Position numbers and translations under genes: made by a program. The notes beneath the pieces are model-generated. The model did no database searches. It was not told where the DNA came from and saw only the letters and a program-made list of their open reading frames with translations. From Oscillospiraceae bacterium (GTDB lineage: Bacteria; Bacillota; Clostridia; Oscillospirales; Oscillospiraceae), in contig SVLT01000020.1 of the NCBI GenBank assembly GCA_015067845.1, positions 1-37,354 on the forward strand: 37,354 bases of DNA, read 5' to 3'. This document shows, piece after piece, positions 1 through 7,210 of the stretch (position 1 is the first letter of the stretch; each line of letters opens with the position of its first letter).

Positions 1-59
1 TCTGCAACCATCTGCTTAAACTCTCCAGTATATCGTTTGTTTGGTACTCCTTTAGGCAT
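1..59 (-). CDS. IS3-family transposase OrfA, N-terminal fragment
   Basis: Only the first 19 codons are in the window; the gene runs off the left edge. Translation from the ATG at 57-59 gives MPKGVPNKRYTGEFKQMVA, the usual opening of IS3-type OrfA, the helix-turn-helix subunit that binds the element's terminal repeats before OrfB (DDE transposase) is made by frameshifting. No strong Shine-Dalgarno is seen; GGGGTG lies a short distance upstream within the terminal hairpin. The fragment shows identity but nothing about whether the element is intact. Confidence 0.8.
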   Translation of the reverse strand, partial: MPKGVPNKRYTGEFKQMVA

Positions 60-66
60 AGAAAAA

Positions 67-119
67 CACCCCATTTCTTAGTACAAGTATTATATCATAC
101 TTGTCTAACAAATGGGGTG
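67..119. repeat. Long imperfect inverted repeat at the IS terminus
   Basis: The arms CACCCCATTT...ACAAGTAT (67-90) and ATACTTG...AAATGGGGTG (97-119) face each other around a six-base loop, with one extra base and one mismatch in the middle. The minus strand of the loop region contains TATAAT, so the element's own -10 box sits at the hairpin tip. In RNA entering from outside, the stem would bury the OrfA translation start; a transcript begun inside would not form it. That would limit transposase made by read-through. The pairing is seen; the role is inferred. Confidence 0.7.
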
Positions 120-126
120 CAGTTCA

Positions 127-460
127 GACACCTCCAAAGGGTTCTTCTGCGTATTTTTCTGCCGCATCCGATTATGAGTTTAAGGAGAAACACCCAATTG
201 GCTATTTTTTCTTAGTGCTGCTAGGCATTACTGCTTTATTACTTCCTGTTTTGATATATCTGATTTTCGTACTTCCTTATGACATCAATAGCCCTTGGAT
301 CATGCTCGGTTGGGTCGGGGGATTTGTCATTGGAATAGGCCTCTTCAACTTCGTTGCAATTGTTATCAAGCAGTATTTAGGACATATTGTTTCTATATTA
401 TCGTTTATCATAGGCGGCATTTTGATTTGGATAAGTTTAGTCCAAATGGGGATTGTATAG
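127..460 (+). pseudogene. 3' remnant of a small membrane-protein gene cut by the IS element
   Basis: An open frame continues from the IS end to a TAG at 458-460. It encodes about 111 residues of host protein beginning near QTPPKGSSAYFSAASDYEF. Three hydrophobic segments follow, which would be three membrane helices, with a short charged N-terminal stretch. I do not recognise the family. The frame remains open into the IS up to a TTG at 101, but that codon has no ribosome binding site and lies in the IS terminus, so it is unlikely to be a true start. The 5' part of the gene is presumably on the other side of the insertion. The sequence is more AT-rich than the neighbouring mnmA. Confidence 0.6.
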
Positions 461-489
461 CTTGCAATCTGTCGAACTGTGTTCGCCCG

Positions 490-514
490 CGGGCGATTCG
501 TGAATCGCCCCTAC
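490..514 (-). repeat. GTAGGGGCG-type palindromic intergenic repeat, copy 1
   Basis: On the minus strand this reads GTAGGGGCGATTC, then its partner GAATCGCCCG, a short palindrome opened by GTAGGGG. Similar units occur at 25492-25520 and 33590-33614. It lies between the broken gene and the mnmA terminator. Dispersed units like this are common in Oscillospiraceae genomes, from general knowledge; within this window the three copies are seen directly. Confidence 0.6.
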
Positions 515-530
515 GCACTATATAAAAGCA

Positions 531-558
531 GAGCGTGTTGCAGTTTTGCAACACGCTC
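531..558. terminator. Hairpin terminator downstream of mnmA
   Basis: Perfect 12-base arms GAGCGTGTTGCA and TGCAACACGCTC flank a four-base loop. On the minus strand the stem is followed by TGCTTTTATA, so it should end the mnmA transcript. The plus-strand tail is poorer in T. It begins ten bases after the mnmA stop codon. Confidence 0.7.
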
Positions 559-567
559 GTTACTTTG

Positions 568-1608
568 TTATAGAATTTCCGTGATCGTGCCGCCGCCGAC
601 GACGGTATCGCCGTCGTACAGCACCACGGCCTGGCCGGGAGTCAGCGCCCGTTGGGGTTGGTCAAATTCCACCCGGGCGAAGCCGTTTTCTTCCGGATAT
701 ACGGTTGCCGGCTGTTCCGTCATCCGGGAACGGGCCTTTGCCAGCACGCGCATGGGCACGGTCAGCTCCGGGATGGTGTGCCAAAACCAGCGGTCTGCCC
801 GGAGGGTGGTATGCATCAGCGCTTCGTTCGGCCCAACGGTGACGGTGTTTTTGTCCATGTCCTTACCGCAGACATACACCGGCTCGCCCATGGCAAGTCC
901 CAGCCCTTTTCGCTGTCCCACGGTATAGCAAACTGCCCCCTTGTGGCGGCCTACCACATTGCCGTCCCGGTCCAGAAAATCGCCGCCGGGATAGGTTTTT
1001 CCGGTGTGACGGGTCATAAAGGCAGGGTAGTCCCCGTCGGGAATGAAGCACACATCCTGGCTGTCCTTCTTTTTCGCGTTTACAAAGCCCTGCTCCAGCG
1101 CGATCTGCCGGACGGCATCCTTTGTCAGCTCCCCAAGGGGGAAGAGGATGCGGCTCAGCTGCGCCTGGGTCAGACCGTAGAGAAAGTAGGACTGATCCTT
1201 GCCCTTGTCCAGGGCCTTTTTGAGGACCCAGCGGCCGGTTGCGGCAACCTGTGCAACCCGGGCGTAGTGGCCGGTTACCACATACTCACAACCCAACTCC
1301 GTCGCTCCGTCCATCAGGTAACCGAATTTCAGTTTCTGATTGCACACCACGCAGGGATTAGGCGTCAGGCCATTTTCATAGTCCTGCACAAAGGCATCCA
1401 TTACATACTGCCGGAATTCCTTTTGGAAATCCAGCACATGGAAGGGCATCCCCAGCCGCCGGGCAATTGCCGCGGCATCCTCGGATTGCGGGGGAGTGGG
1501 ATGCAGCTTCATGGTTGCACCAATACATGCAACGCCATTATTTTGGGTCAAATATGCGGCCACGGAGCTGTCCACGCCGCCACTCATGGCGATCAAAGCC
1601 TTTGTCAT
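568..1608 (-). CDS. mnmA: tRNA-specific 2-thiouridylase MnmA
   Basis: MnmA activates U34 of tRNAs for Lys, Glu and Gln with ATP and inserts sulfur from a persulfide relay, giving s2U34 for accurate decoding. The 346-residue protein has the PP-loop SGGVDSS near residues 9-15, the TPNPCVVCN segment with the conserved catalytic Cys89, and the second conserved Cys187 in SQDVCFI. The C-terminal beta-barrel region is present, so it is near full family length. The ATG at 1606-1608 has AAGGAGG well placed upstream. A promoter lies at 1638-1666, back to back with that of the lysozyme operon. Identification is secure from motifs and length. Confidence 0.95.
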   Translation of the reverse strand: MTKALIAMSGGVDSSVAAYLTQNNGVACIGATMKLHPTPPQSEDAAAIARRLGMPFHVLDFQKEFRQYVMDAFVQDYENGLTPNPCVVCNQKLKFGYLMDGATELGCEYVVTGHYARVAQVAATGRWVLKKALDKGKDQSYFLYGLTQAQLSRILFPLGELTKDAVRQIALEQGFVNAKKKDSQDVCFIPDGDYPAFMTRHTGKTYPGGDFLDRDGNVVGRHKGAVCYTVGQRKGLGLAMGEPVYVCGKDMDKNTVTVGPNEALMHTTLRADRWFWHTIPELTVPMRVLAKARSRMTEQPATVYPEENGFARVEFDQPQRALTPGQAVVLYDGDTVVGGGTITEIL

Positions 1609-1637
1609 CCCGATCCCTCCTTTTCCTTGTTTTGTTC

Positions 1638-1666
1638 AGTTTATCACAATCCGGTGCGGAAAGCAA
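1638..1666 (-). promoter_or_regulatory. Promoter for mnmA
   Basis: On the minus strand TTGCTT (1661-1666) and TAAACT (1638-1643) are separated by 17 bases, giving a housekeeping-sigma promoter about 30 bases before the mnmA start codon. Confidence 0.6.
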
Positions 1667-1706
1667 TGGGTTTCCCGGGGAGAATAATTTGGAAAATAGA
1701 ATGCCC

Positions 1707-1735
1707 TTGCAATATTCGACTGTTTTTGGTATAAT
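1707..1735 (+). promoter_or_regulatory. Promoter for the lysozyme-dockerin / cohesin operon
   Basis: TTGCAA (1707-1712), a 17-base spacer and a perfect TATAAT (1730-1735) form a strong sigma-A-type promoter. The transcript would start about 25 bases before the ATG at 1769. No other promoter is seen before the cohesin gene, so the pair is probably one transcript ending at 6003-6037. Confidence 0.8.
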
Positions 1736-1768
1736 GTTGCCATACTAGACACCCCGGAGGTCCCGCGA

Positions 1769-4348
1769 ATGAACAAATTGAAGGTATTTAGCATGTTGAT
1801 CGCACTGTTGCTGTGCGTATCTATGGTTTTTTCTGTGGTCGTTCTTGCCGCGGGGGAGGATAATCAGAGTGCTGCCACCGGTGAAAGCACAGGCGCAACC
1901 ACCGGCGAAAGTACGGGAGAAACGCCCAGTCAGGGCACCGAACCCAGCGAAACGCCGGAAGGTACTGAGCCTGGTGAAACACCGGAAGGTACGGAACCCG
2001 GTGAGGGAACAGAGCCTGGAGAAGGCACAGAGCCCGGAGAAGGCACAGAACCCGGTGAAACGCCGGATCCGGAGCCGGAAGACCCCGGCGACGGAAAAAT
2101 GCACATCTCCAATGAGATGATCGAGGTATTGAAGCAGTTGGAAGGCTTCAGCCCCCATGCCTATTGGGATTACAGCCAGTACAGCATCGGCTACGGCAGC
2201 GAGTGTCCCAAGGGTAAGGAAAAGTATTACATGTCCAAGGAGGACGGCGGCGAGGGCCACGAAATTACAGTGGAGTATGCCGAGGAGCTGCTCCGCAAGG
2301 AACTGGATAATTTTGAAGATACGGTCAACAAATTTATCGAACGGCACAATCTGACCCTTGCCCAGCATCAGTACGATGCGCTGATCTCCTTTACATACAA
2401 CACCGGCTATGCCTGGACATCCACCACCGGCAATCTGGTGACTGCGGTTATCAATGGCGACACCGGCTCCCATTTCATCTATGGCATGATGCTGTGGAGT
2501 ATGGCCGGTCAAAGACACATTTTGGTGAAACGCCGCAGCATCGAGACCAATATTTACGCCAACGGCGTGTATCCTACGGATGTGTTTGCCGACGATGTGG
2601 TGCCGGATCGTTACCGCATCGCTTTTATGGACGGCAACGGCGGTGTTGTAAATTATGACGAGCATGGCTTCGACGCGTTGCAGCCCATTTCCATCAAGAC
2701 CAAGTTCAAGTCAGCCCCCACCGGCCCGGATGAGACCGGCGCGACGGTGACCTATGTCTTTGACGGATGGTACACCCAGCGGGTGGGCGGCACAAAGGTG
2801 GAAGTGCTGGATGAGAGCATTCCCACCGGCACGGTGCTGTATGCCCATTGGAAAACACCTGCCGGTACACCTGTGATCATCCCCAGTCAGAACACCTTGA
2901 AGCTCTCTGTGACGGTGACAGGCAATAATGTGAATGTTCGTTCCGGCCCGGATACCTATTACGCATCATTGTACAAAGCCCAGCAGGGCGATGTCCTGCA
3001 AATCGAGGAAGTGATCTCCCGTGGCAGCTTGACCTGGGGTCGCTTTGGCGACCAGTGGATCGCGCTGAAATACACGGACTACAATACAGCCAAGGAGCAG
3101 CAATTCCCCAAGTGGGGCATGGTCACATCCTCGACGCTGAATGTCCGCACCGGCGCAGGTACGGATTATGCGTTGGTTGAGGGCGTGCAGAAGGTTCGGG
3201 GCGATCTGTTGTTGGTCACCAACTGGAAATCCGACGGCACCATGATGTGGGGCAAGATCGAGGAAGGCTGGATCGCGCTGCCCTATGTGACCTTTGACGG
3301 CGTTTTGCCGCCGGATCAGACGGTGCAGTCCATTCAGGTTACACAGAAACCCAACAAGCTTGCCTATGTTCACAAGGTGGATGCTCTGGATATCACCGGC
3401 GGTAAGCTGCTGGTGACCTATATGGACGGATCTACGACTACGGTGGATATCACCATGGATATGGTATCCGGATTTGACAATTCCAATGAGGGTGTGAATG
3501 CCATCACCGTCACCTACGGCGAAAAGACCACCGCCTTTGAGGTGCTCATCGTAAGGGCTAAGGTGATCTTCCAAATGGCTGACGGCACGGTCATCGCCGA
3601 GAAGGAATACCTGTTTGGCGATACGGTGGAAGCACCCATAGATCCCACAAAACCGGCGGACGAAACCTACACCTATGTGTTTGCCGGTTGGGACAAGGAG
3701 ATCGTGCCCTGCGACGGCAATGCCGTCTACACAGCGTCCTTTACTCCGGTGTATATCGATTATACCGTCATTTTCCGGGACGAAGGCGGCGCAGTCCTCT
3801 CAGAGCAAACCTATCACTGGGGCGACGAAATCGCTCTTCCTGCGGATCCTGCCAAGCCTTCGGACAACACCTATACCTACGCCTTTGCCGGCTGGGACAA
3901 GGAGGTGGCGGCAGTTTGCAACGGAAATGCGGAATATACTGCTGTTTACAATGCCACCTACATTGAGTATACCGTCACATTCCAGTATGAGGACGGCACA
4001 GTGATCGGACAGTACACCCTTCACTACGGCGATGCCGTGACAGCCCCGGCTGCGCCCGAAGCACCCAAGGGATATCAGTTCGTGGGTTGGGATCAGGCGA
4101 TCACCATCTGTCAGGGTGATGCCACCTATACTGCCGTGTTTGCCCTGAAAGACCGTATCCCCGGAGATCTGGACGACAATGATGAGGTGAATACGGACGA
4201 TGTGTTCAAGCTCTTGCTCCACATCTCCCTGCCGGAAATGTTCCCTGTGGATGCAGATGTGGATTTCAACGGCGACGGTGCTGTCACTACAGATGATGTG
4301 TTCAGACTGCTGCTGCACATCTCTCTGCCTGATATGTTCCCTTTGTAA
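1769..4348 (+). CDS. Secreted GH24-type lysozyme with InlB-like, SH3, Ig-like and dockerin modules
   Basis: This 859-residue exported modular protein probably cleaves peptidoglycan. Residues 1-28 are a signal peptide, and 35-107 a Thr/Glu/Pro/Gly linker with EGTEPGE repeats. Residues 114-275 resemble GH24 (T4-type) lysozyme, with Glu125 in LEGF and Asp134; Ser139 sits where T4 lysozyme has the active-site Thr. An InlB/Listeria-Bacteroides-type repeat follows (284-362). Next are two SH3-type domains with NVRSGPDTYY and NVRTGAGTDY (381-508), an Ig-like domain (516-596) and three more InlB-like repeats (598-794). Residues 798-855 form a dockerin: two calcium loops, DLDDNDEVNTDD and DFNGDGAVTTDD, each followed by VF(K/R)LLLHISLP. 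CGGAGG lies eight bases before the ATG. The cohesin gene starts 18 bases after the stop. Lytic activity and dockerin partner are inferred. Confidence 0.85.
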   Translation: MNKLKVFSMLIALLLCVSMVFSVVVLAAGEDNQSAATGESTGATTGESTGETPSQGTEPSETPEGTEPGETPEGTEPGEGTEPGEGTEPGEGTEPGETPDPEPEDPGDGKMHISNEMIEVLKQLEGFSPHAYWDYSQYSIGYGSECPKGKEKYYMSKEDGGEGHEITVEYAEELLRKELDNFEDTVNKFIERHNLTLAQHQYDALISFTYNTGYAWTSTTGNLVTAVINGDTGSHFIYGMMLWSMAGQRHILVKRRSIETNIYANGVYPTDVFADDVVPDRYRIAFMDGNGGVVNYDEHGFDALQPISIKTKFKSAPTGPDETGATVTYVFDGWYTQRVGGTKVEVLDESIPTGTVLYAHWKTPAGTPVIIPSQNTLKLSVTVTGNNVNVRSGPDTYYASLYKAQQGDVLQIEEVISRGSLTWGRFGDQWIALKYTDYNTAKEQQFPKWGMVTSSTLNVRTGAGTDYALVEGVQKVRGDLLLVTNWKSDGTMMWGKIEEGWIALPYVTFDGVLPPDQTVQSIQVTQKPNKLAYVHKVDALDITGGKLLVTYMDGSTTTVDITMDMVSGFDNSNEGVNAITVTYGEKTTAFEVLIVRAKVIFQMADGTVIAEKEYLFGDTVEAPIDPTKPADETYTYVFAGWDKEIVPCDGNAVYTASFTPVYIDYTVIFRDEGGAVLSEQTYHWGDEIALPADPAKPSDNTYTYAFAGWDKEVAAVCNGNAEYTAVYNATYIEYTVTFQYEDGTVIGQYTLHYGDAVTAPAAPEAPKGYQFVGWDQAITICQGDATYTAVFALKDRIPGDLDDNDEVNTDDVFKLLLHISLPEMFPVDADVDFNGDGAVTTDDVFRLLLHISLPDMFPL
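1934..2065 (+). repeat. In-frame tandem repeats coding the EGTEPGE linker
   Basis: Imperfect repeats of about 18 and 27 bases encode EGTEPG and EGTEPGETP units at residues 56-99 of the lysozyme protein. They form an acidic, Pro-rich spacer between the signal peptide and the catalytic domain. Because the units are multiples of three, copy-number change would alter linker length without breaking the frame. Confidence 0.7.
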
Positions 4349-4366
4349 ATGAAAAGAGGTAATTTT

Positions 4367-5989
4367 ATGAAAAAGATAATTCCTGTCCTGCTGTGCCTGG
4401 TGCTGATCGTCGCGCTGGCGATCTCTGTTTCTGCGGCAGACAGCAGCCTTGCCATCACTCCCTCGGCGACCACCCTGGAGCGGGGCGACACATTTACGAT
4501 CACTGCCAATTTGACCAATACGGAGTCCATCAATCTGTGCACTGTGGCATTGAGCTTTGACACCAATGTATTTGAATTGGTTGGCGGCACTTACCTGGAA
4601 ACCGCCGCATACGGAAATGTGAAAATGGAAGGCCAGTTGGCAGCAGGCGCGCTCATGCTCGGAGCGCCCAAGGACATTTCCGGCAAGGTCTTTACCTTCC
4701 AGTTCAAGGTAAAGGCCGATGCGGCCTTTGGCACTTACACATTTACCCCCACTGCGGCGATCGGCGTTTCTGCCGGTAATCAGATCACTGCCACCGGTAC
4801 GACCGTTAAAGTTGACTGTAAGCACAGTTATGGTGCGTGGACGGACAATGAAAACGGAAAGCATTCCCGTATTTGTTCCAAGTGCCAGGATGTGGATACA
4901 GAGGTACACGACTGGAATGACGGCGTGGCGGAGCCCGCTGCTACCTGCGACACCCCCGGTACGATGAAATTCACCTGTCTGTTCTGCTCCGCAACAAAGA
5001 CGGAAGACATCAAGGTGCTGGGACACAAGTACGACAACGATTGCGACGCTTCCTGTAACCGCACCGGATGCGATCATACCCGTACAGTCAGCCACAAGTA
5101 TGGATCTGAGTGGAAAAATGACAAGGACGGGCATTGGCATAGATGCACAGTCTGCGGAGATACAAAAGATTATGCGTACCACACACCGACTGCTACCACA
5201 AATCCGGATGATGCCCAAATTTGCTCCGTTTGCCAATATGAAATCTCACCGGCTGCTGCCCATGAGCATGAAATGAGCGAGGAATGGATTACGGATGCCC
5301 AGTATCACTGGCACCGCTGCCAGAAGAAAAACCCCTCCTGCTATCATGTGGAAGACAAGGCAGAGCATGATTACGATGATGATTGCGACGTCACCTGCAA
5401 TACCTGCGGTTACATCCGGGAAGCGCCCCACAATTACACAGGAGAGTGGAAGGGCGGCCAGGAAGGCCACTGGGATGTTTGTGCCACCTGCGGCGCCAGA
5501 TCCCAGACCTATCCCCATGAACCTGGCCCTGAGGCAACTCAGGATACGCCCCAAATCTGCGTGGAGTGCAACTTTACCATCAAAATGCCTCTAAGTCATG
5601 TCCATGACTACGGGGAAGCCTGGTATTACGATGAGGAATCCCATTGGCAAAGCTGTACTGACAGCGCTTGCTTGGAAACAACGGAAAAGCAAGCCCACGA
5701 CTGGGATGACGGTGTGGAGCAGGCGGATGGTTCCTTGCAGTATACTTGCACGGTATGCGGCAAGCAGACAGTAACTGCTGAGCCCATGCCCGAGCCGACG
5801 AATCCCGATCCCACTACGCCGGGCGGCTCGTCGGGAGCGCAGGAGGGCGAGCAGGATGGTTCCGGTTCCTTCCCCTGGCAATGGGCAGGCATCGCAGCAG
5901 TGGTCCTGCTGGTCATCGGCATCGTTTTGCTGGTGATTGAATTCATCCGCAGCCGCAAGGTCAATTCCCACGGAAGATTCAGTAAGTAA
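4367..5989 (+). CDS. Membrane-anchored cohesin-domain surface protein with Cys/His-rich repeats
   Basis: This 540-residue surface protein probably holds dockerin-bearing proteins at the cell envelope. Residues 1-23 are a signal peptide ending VSA. Residues 26-150 look like a single cohesin domain: the motif ALSFDTNVFELVGG, then GKVFTFQFKVKADAAFGTYTF. Residues 151-465 hold repeats of the kind H-x-Y...GHWHRCTVCG, rich in paired Cys and His, possibly binding metal or forming disulfides. A Pro/Gly spacer leads to a helix at about 507-526 and the basic tail RSRK. No sortase motif is visible. An ATG at 4349 abuts the upstream stop, but AGAGGT lies six bases before the ATG at 4367, so I use the latter. 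The dockerin gene immediately upstream is the obvious partner. The cohesin call is from pattern recognition, not a profile search. Confidence 0.75.
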   Translation: MKKIIPVLLCLVLIVALAISVSAADSSLAITPSATTLERGDTFTITANLTNTESINLCTVALSFDTNVFELVGGTYLETAAYGNVKMEGQLAAGALMLGAPKDISGKVFTFQFKVKADAAFGTYTFTPTAAIGVSAGNQITATGTTVKVDCKHSYGAWTDNENGKHSRICSKCQDVDTEVHDWNDGVAEPAATCDTPGTMKFTCLFCSATKTEDIKVLGHKYDNDCDASCNRTGCDHTRTVSHKYGSEWKNDKDGHWHRCTVCGDTKDYAYHTPTATTNPDDAQICSVCQYEISPAAAHEHEMSEEWITDAQYHWHRCQKKNPSCYHVEDKAEHDYDDDCDVTCNTCGYIREAPHNYTGEWKGGQEGHWDVCATCGARSQTYPHEPGPEATQDTPQICVECNFTIKMPLSHVHDYGEAWYYDEESHWQSCTDSACLETTEKQAHDWDDGVEQADGSLQYTCTVCGKQTVTAEPMPEPTNPDPTTPGGSSGAQEGEQDGSGSFPWQWAGIAAVVLLVIGIVLLVIEFIRSRKVNSHGRFSK

Positions 5990-6002
5990 ACAGAGCCTTT
6001 TT

Positions 6003-6037
6003 ACGCAGGTGTTCCTCCCGGGACACCTGCGTTTTTT
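6003..6037 (+). terminator. Terminator after the cohesin gene
   Basis: Arms CGCAGGTGT and ACACCTGCG are followed by six T residues, 14 bases after the stop codon. It closes the lysozyme/cohesin transcript. Confidence 0.85.
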
Positions 6038-6050
6038 GGCAAAATAAGGG

Positions 6051-6079
6051 TTGCTTTTTCCGGTAATGTGTGGTATCCT
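6051..6079 (+). promoter_or_regulatory. Promoter and short structured leader of the hydroxyacid dehydrogenase gene
   Basis: TTGCTT (6051-6056), 17 bases and TATCCT (6074-6079) form a moderate promoter. The leader of about 75 bases can fold small stems, including CAGGG/CCCTG at 6099-6112. I do not recognise a riboswitch class in it. Confidence 0.55.
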
Positions 6080-6162
6080 TGCGGTAGCAACTGCAAGGCA
6101 GGGAAGACCCTGTAAATCAAGATCTCAGAGACATATTGTTCATATACAAGGAGGAAATTTTC

Positions 6163-7164
6163 ATGAAGATTTTTATCACAATGCCGAAAAATGATGTGGC
6201 GGCGACCTTCTTTACCCCCCGGGCTATGGAAGCACTGAATTCCCTTGGTGAGGTCAGCCAGAACCCCTATGATCACAACATGACCGTAGAGGAAGTGCTG
6301 GAACTGGCCAGTGACGCAGATATTCTGGTTGCCGGTTGGGGTACTTGCAGATACAGCAAGGCAGATCTCGAAAAATTCTCCAATTTGAAAATCATTGCCT
6401 ATACCGCAGGCAGTATTGCACCCGTTGTTACAGCGGATGCTTATGAAACCGATGTTCTCGTGCTGGGCGGCAATGATTGCTTCGCCAAGTCTGTGGCAGA
6501 AGGCACATTGTGCTACACCCTGGCTGCTCTGCGCCGTCTGGAGCATTACATGGCCGTTATGCGTGAGGGCGGCTGGAAAGAGCGCGTGTTCGCCAACCGC
6601 GGCCTGTTCGGCAAGCGGGTGGGTATCGTTGGCTTCGGTGCCATTGCCAAGCACTTTGTCAATATGATCCGCTGGTACGATCTGGATGTGCTGATCTACT
6701 CCTCCCACCTGTCCAATGAGGAAGCTGCCAAGTATGGTGCTCGCACCGCCAGCTTGGAAGAGATCTTCTCTACCTGTGATGTGATCAGCATCCATGCTTC
6801 TGATATTCCGAAAAACCATGGCATGGTCAGCAGAGAGTTGATGGCTATGATGCAGCCGGATGCGTTGCTGGTCAATACTGCCCGTGCTTCGGTGGTGGAC
6901 ATGGTTGCTCTGAGAGAAATGCTGCTGGACGGAAAGTTCTATGCCGCATTGGATGTCTACGACAAGGAGCCTCCGCTGGTGGATGACCCCCTGCGTCAGT
7001 GCAAGAATGCTCTGTTGATTCCTCACATGGGCGGCCCCACCATTGATATGCGTGAGGTTATCGTTCAGGAGCTGTGCAAGGATATCAAGCGTTGGGAAAA
7101 GGGCGAGCCCCTGCAGTACGAAATTCCTCTGGAAGCAGCAGTCAGAATGACCGGCTTCAAATAA
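6163..7164 (+). CDS. D-isomer 2-hydroxyacid dehydrogenase family oxidoreductase
   Basis: A 333-residue NAD(P)-dependent dehydrogenase that probably interconverts a 2-keto acid and a D-2-hydroxy acid in the cytoplasm; the substrate cannot be told from sequence. The nucleotide-binding motif GIVGFGAIA is at 154-162. The family catalytic residues are in place: Arg241 in NTARASVVD, Glu269 in YDKEPP and His288 in PHMGG. Length is normal. An ATG at 6136 is in frame, but AAGGAGG at 6148-6154 is well placed only for the ATG at 6163. The gene has its own promoter and stands alone, and converges on tmcAL. Confidence 0.85.
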   Translation: MKIFITMPKNDVAATFFTPRAMEALNSLGEVSQNPYDHNMTVEEVLELASDADILVAGWGTCRYSKADLEKFSNLKIIAYTAGSIAPVVTADAYETDVLVLGGNDCFAKSVAEGTLCYTLAALRRLEHYMAVMREGGWKERVFANRGLFGKRVGIVGFGAIAKHFVNMIRWYDLDVLIYSSHLSNEEAAKYGARTASLEEIFSTCDVISIHASDIPKNHGMVSRELMAMMQPDALLVNTARASVVDMVALREMLLDGKFYAALDVYDKEPPLVDDPLRQCKNALLIPHMGGPTIDMREVIVQELCKDIKRWEKGEPLQYEIPLEAAVRMTGFK

Positions 7165-7178
7165 TCAAGTACATAAAA

Positions 7179-7206
7179 CGAGCCGGCCGCATTTGCGGCC
7201 GGCTCG
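7179..7206. terminator. Bidirectional terminator between the dehydrogenase and tmcAL
   Basis: Perfect arms CGAGCCGGCCGC and GCGGCCGGCTCG enclose an ATTT loop. The minus strand has a TTTTATGT tail (for tmcAL); the plus strand continues GATTCTTATTT. It sits between two converging genes. Confidence 0.8.
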
Positions 7207-7210
7207 ATTC

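Larger units (their letters stand above)
1..126 (-). mobile_element. IS3-family insertion sequence, one end only
   Basis: This is the terminal part of an insertion sequence; the rest lies outside the window. Read on the minus strand it begins TGAACTGCACCCC at about 126, a TG-starting terminus typical of IS3-family elements, and leads into the first codons of a transposase OrfA at 59. The element ends where a host reading frame becomes open on the plus strand. The family call rests on the OrfA N-terminus and the terminus shape. The exact boundary could be off by a few bases because the second end and any target duplication are not visible. Confidence 0.75.

Noticed and set aside
101..126. TTG at 101 as the start of the interrupted membrane-protein gene
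   Set aside because: It lies inside the IS terminus, has no Shine-Dalgarno, and would add IS-derived residues.
3800..5236. Minus-strand open frame of 478 codons opposite the lysozyme and cohesin genes
   Set aside because: No start signal or recognisable domain, and both plus-strand genes are clear.
4817..5761. Cys/His repeats as classical DNA-binding zinc fingers
   Set aside because: The protein has a signal peptide and a C-terminal membrane anchor, so the repeats should be outside the cytoplasm.
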